From positions 1 to 5,045 of the forward strand of contig CAXUHK010000248.1 of the NCBI GenBank assembly GCA_964250775.1: a stretch of DNA of 5,045 bases, written 5' to 3'. Position numbers and translations under genes: made by a program. Every line of letters begins with the position of its first letter. Position 1 is the first letter of the stretch. Positions 3,456 to 5,045 of this stretch are shown here, in pieces. This DNA comes from CAVRQM01 sp964250775 (lineage in GTDB: Bacteria > Pseudomonadota > Alphaproteobacteria > Acetobacterales > Acetobacteraceae). The notes beneath the pieces were generated by a model. The model worked only from the letters and a program-made list of their open reading frames with translations. It made no database searches and was not told where the DNA came from.

Positions 3456-5045
3456 CACCCGACCCGCGCGTAGTCCAGGCCGCGCGCCAGCCAGCAGCCG
3501 ACCCGCAGGCCCGACACCTGACCCGAGCCGTCGCGCCGCGCCGCCAGCGTCCAGTCGCCCGGCGGCGTGTGGTCCAGCGCCCGCGGGCAGGGCAGCGCCC
3601 ACACATCCGGCCCGACCGGCTCCAGCAGCTCCATGCGCCCCTGGCCCAGGAAGCCGGAGCAGGCGCCGTACAGCGCTCCGCCGGCATCGGCCACGACCAG
3701 TTCCGCGTCCAGCTCGTCGCAGCGGTAGCGGCCGGCCAAGCCCTCCGACAAGGCACCTTCCGGCGCGGGCGCGCCGGCGCAGGGGCGCAACAGCGCGGCG
3801 CGGTTCTCCCCTGGCCGCTCCATCCACAGCCCGCCCTCGCCGGGGTACAGCCGGGCGCCGGCGCTGGCGGCGCTGCCGTCGGGTCGCAGGTCGAGCAGCT
3901 CGGCCGGGTGGGCGTGGCGCAGCCGGACCTGCCCGGCGCCGGCGGACTCGACGCGCGTGGCGAGCCCGGTCTCGTCGTCCAGGTAGGCGCCGAGCCAGGC
4001 TGGCGCCGGCAGGCTAGTGTCGGGCAGGCTGGCGTCGGGACGCTCCCGCCCGCCGCCATCGATGCCGAGCACGGCGGCGAGCAGGTCCAGCGCCGCGGCG
4101 TGCGCGTCCGACAGGTGGTTGAACAGCACCACGACCGAGACGCGCTCGGCGGCCACGTGCAGCCGGTGCGCGCGCCAGCCGCGCAGCGCGCCGCCATGGC
4201 CGGTCACGGCATGGCCCAGCTCGACGCCGCGCGCCAGGCCGAAGCCGTAGCGCGCCGGCGCCCCGTCCGCGAACGCCACCGGCGCGGACAGGCGGGCGTA
4301 CAGCGAATGGGGGTCGTCGCGGGTGGCGTCGATGTGCCGCTCCCAGGCGATCAGGTCGTCGAGGCTGGCGCCGAGACCGGCGTCGCCGGTCCACAGGATG
4401 CGGTTGCGGGCGCGGCGGAACCCGGCCTCCGGCGTGCCCTCGTAGCCCTGCGCGCCGTCCGGCATGGCCTCGGTGTCGGCGGCGAGGAAGGCGGTTTCCA
4501 TGCCGGCGGGCGCCAGCACCCGCTCACGCAGCAGCTCGGCGAACGGGCGGCCGGCGCGCTCCTGCAGCACGTCCGACAGGATGCGGAAATTGCCGTTGGA
4601 GTACGAGTAGCGCGTGCCCGGCGCGAACTGCAGGCTGCGGACGCCGGCGAATAGCCGGGCCGCCTCGGCGTCGCCGAACGGCGCCTCGACGGGCGCCCCG
4701 TGCAGCATCGCCACCGCCCAGTAGTCGCGCAGCCCGGACTGGTTGTGGCACAGCTGCGCGGCCCCCGGCGCCGGGCCGTCCAGCCGCGGCAGCCGCGCCC
4801 GCACGTCGGCGTCGAGTGTCGTGGAGGCGGGCGCCGCGAGGTCGGGGAACAGCTCGAGCGCCAGGCCGCAGGTGAACTGCTTGGTGATCGAGCACAGGCG
4901 GAACAGCGTGCGCGGCGTGAACGCGATGCGCCGCTCGGCACAGGCCCAGCCCCAGGCGCCGCGCGCCCGCACCTCGCCGCCCCGCAGCACGGCGGCGCCG
5001 CCGCCCGGCCCGCGGCCGCGGCGCGGCAGGGCGGGGAGGGCGCGG
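3455..5045 (-). CDS. Serine hydrolase of the beta-lactamase/D-aminopeptidase (S12) family, N-terminus outside the window
   Basis: Probably a D-aminopeptidase, which removes N-terminal D-residues from short peptides using a penicillin-recognising fold. Numbering from the GTG at 4990: SITK at 34-37 (nucleophile Ser and Lys of SxxK), YSN at 130-132, and HGG at 265-267, the three motifs of the family. The roughly 96- and 231-residue gaps from the Ser resemble those I recall for the Ochrobactrum D-aminopeptidase. About 200 residues follow the catalytic domain (from about 325), fitting the extra beta-barrel domains that separate D-aminopeptidases (about 520 residues) from plain beta-lactamases or esterases. 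The frame stays open past the GTG to the window edge, and the upstream residues (RGPGGGAAVLRGGEV) continue the family-like N-terminus, so the true start lies beyond 5045. No signal peptide is visible, but the first residues are missing. The downstream MNT-HEPN gene overlaps it by one base. A generic serine esterase is the main alternative. Confidence 0.85.
   Translation of the reverse strand, partial: RALPALPRRGRGPGGGAAVLRGGEVRARGAWGWACAERRIAFTPRTLFRLCSITKQFTCGLALELFPDLAAPASTTLDADVRARLPRLDGPAPGAAQLCHNQSGLRDYWAVAMLHGAPVEAPFGDAEAARLFAGVRSLQFAPGTRYSYSNGNFRILSDVLQERAGRPFAELLRERVLAPAGMETAFLAADTEAMPDGAQGYEGTPEAGFRRARNRILWTGDAGLGASLDDLIAWERHIDATRDDPHSLYARLSAPVAFADGAPARYGFGLARGVELGHAVTGHGGALRGWRAHRLHVAAERVSVVVLFNHLSDAHAAALDLLAAVLGIDGGGRERPDASLPDTSLPAPAWLGAYLDDETGLATRVESAGAGQVRLRHAHPAELLDLRPDGSAASAGARLYPGEGGLWMERPGENRAALLRPCAGAPAPEGALSEGLAGRYRCDELDAELVVADAGGALYGACSGFLGQGRMELLEPVGPDVWALPCPRALDHTPPGDWTLAARRDGSGQVSGLRVGCWLARGLDYARVG

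Noticed and set aside
1939..4197. Very long minus-strand open frame (752 codons) across repA and the hydrolase region
   Set aside because: It is antisense to the well-supported repA and out of frame with the hydrolase. Its product is Arg/Ala/Pro/Gly-rich with no domain, as expected for GC-rich shadow frames.
4988..4990. GTG at 4990 as the start of the hydrolase gene
   Set aside because: The frame stays open to the window edge and the upstream residues continue a family-like N-terminus, so this is an internal valine.

Overview
The window is GC-rich DNA with the codon habits of an alphaproteobacterium. The lytic transglycosylase fragment, the replication initiator and the D-aminopeptidase all read like Acetobacteraceae/Rhodospirillales-type proteins, and the GANTC-rich origin fits a lineage with CcrM methylation. 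The taxonomic call is an inference from protein style, not a database result.

Layout. Positions 1-555 (+) hold the 3' part of an SLT-type lytic transglycosylase gene. It faces a complete short-chain dehydrogenase/reductase (593-1342, -) across a 37-bp gap with a small GC hairpin. From 1343 to 2001 there is no convincing gene. The right part of this stretch is an iteron-type replication origin. It has a pair of DnaA boxes (1649-1670), an AT-rich segment with three 12-13-bp repeats (1681-1740), and four direct 16-bp iterons at an exact 21-bp period (1761-1839). A third DnaA box abuts the last iteron (1840-1848). Inverted copies of the iteron lie at 1511-1526 and 1981-1996, and a degenerate direct copy at 1905-1920. 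The initiator gene (repA-like, 2002-3024, +) follows, and its ribosome binding site lies inside the inverted iteron at 1981-1996.

The right part reads leftwards. A serine hydrolase of the beta-lactamase/D-aminopeptidase (S12) type enters from beyond the window (3455-5045, -). It overlaps by one base a small gene (2898-3455, -) that fuses an MNT nucleotidyltransferase to the first half of a HEPN (HepT-like) domain. That gene lacks the HEPN active site and runs antisense into the end of repA. It looks like the remnant of a MntA-HepT toxin-antitoxin pair caught at a recombination junction beside the replicon.

How it works together. Established knowledge of iteron plasmids suggests that RepA binds the direct iterons, works with DnaA at the boxes to open the AT-rich repeats, and represses its own gene through the inverted copy over its start. 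The replicon is therefore most likely a plasmid, megaplasmid or chromid, and the other genes are passengers. The most notable points are the concentration of GANTC (CcrM) sites in the origin, the iteron that doubles as a Shine-Dalgarno sequence, a possible beta-clamp-binding motif at the RepA C-terminus, and the broken MNT-HEPN fusion.
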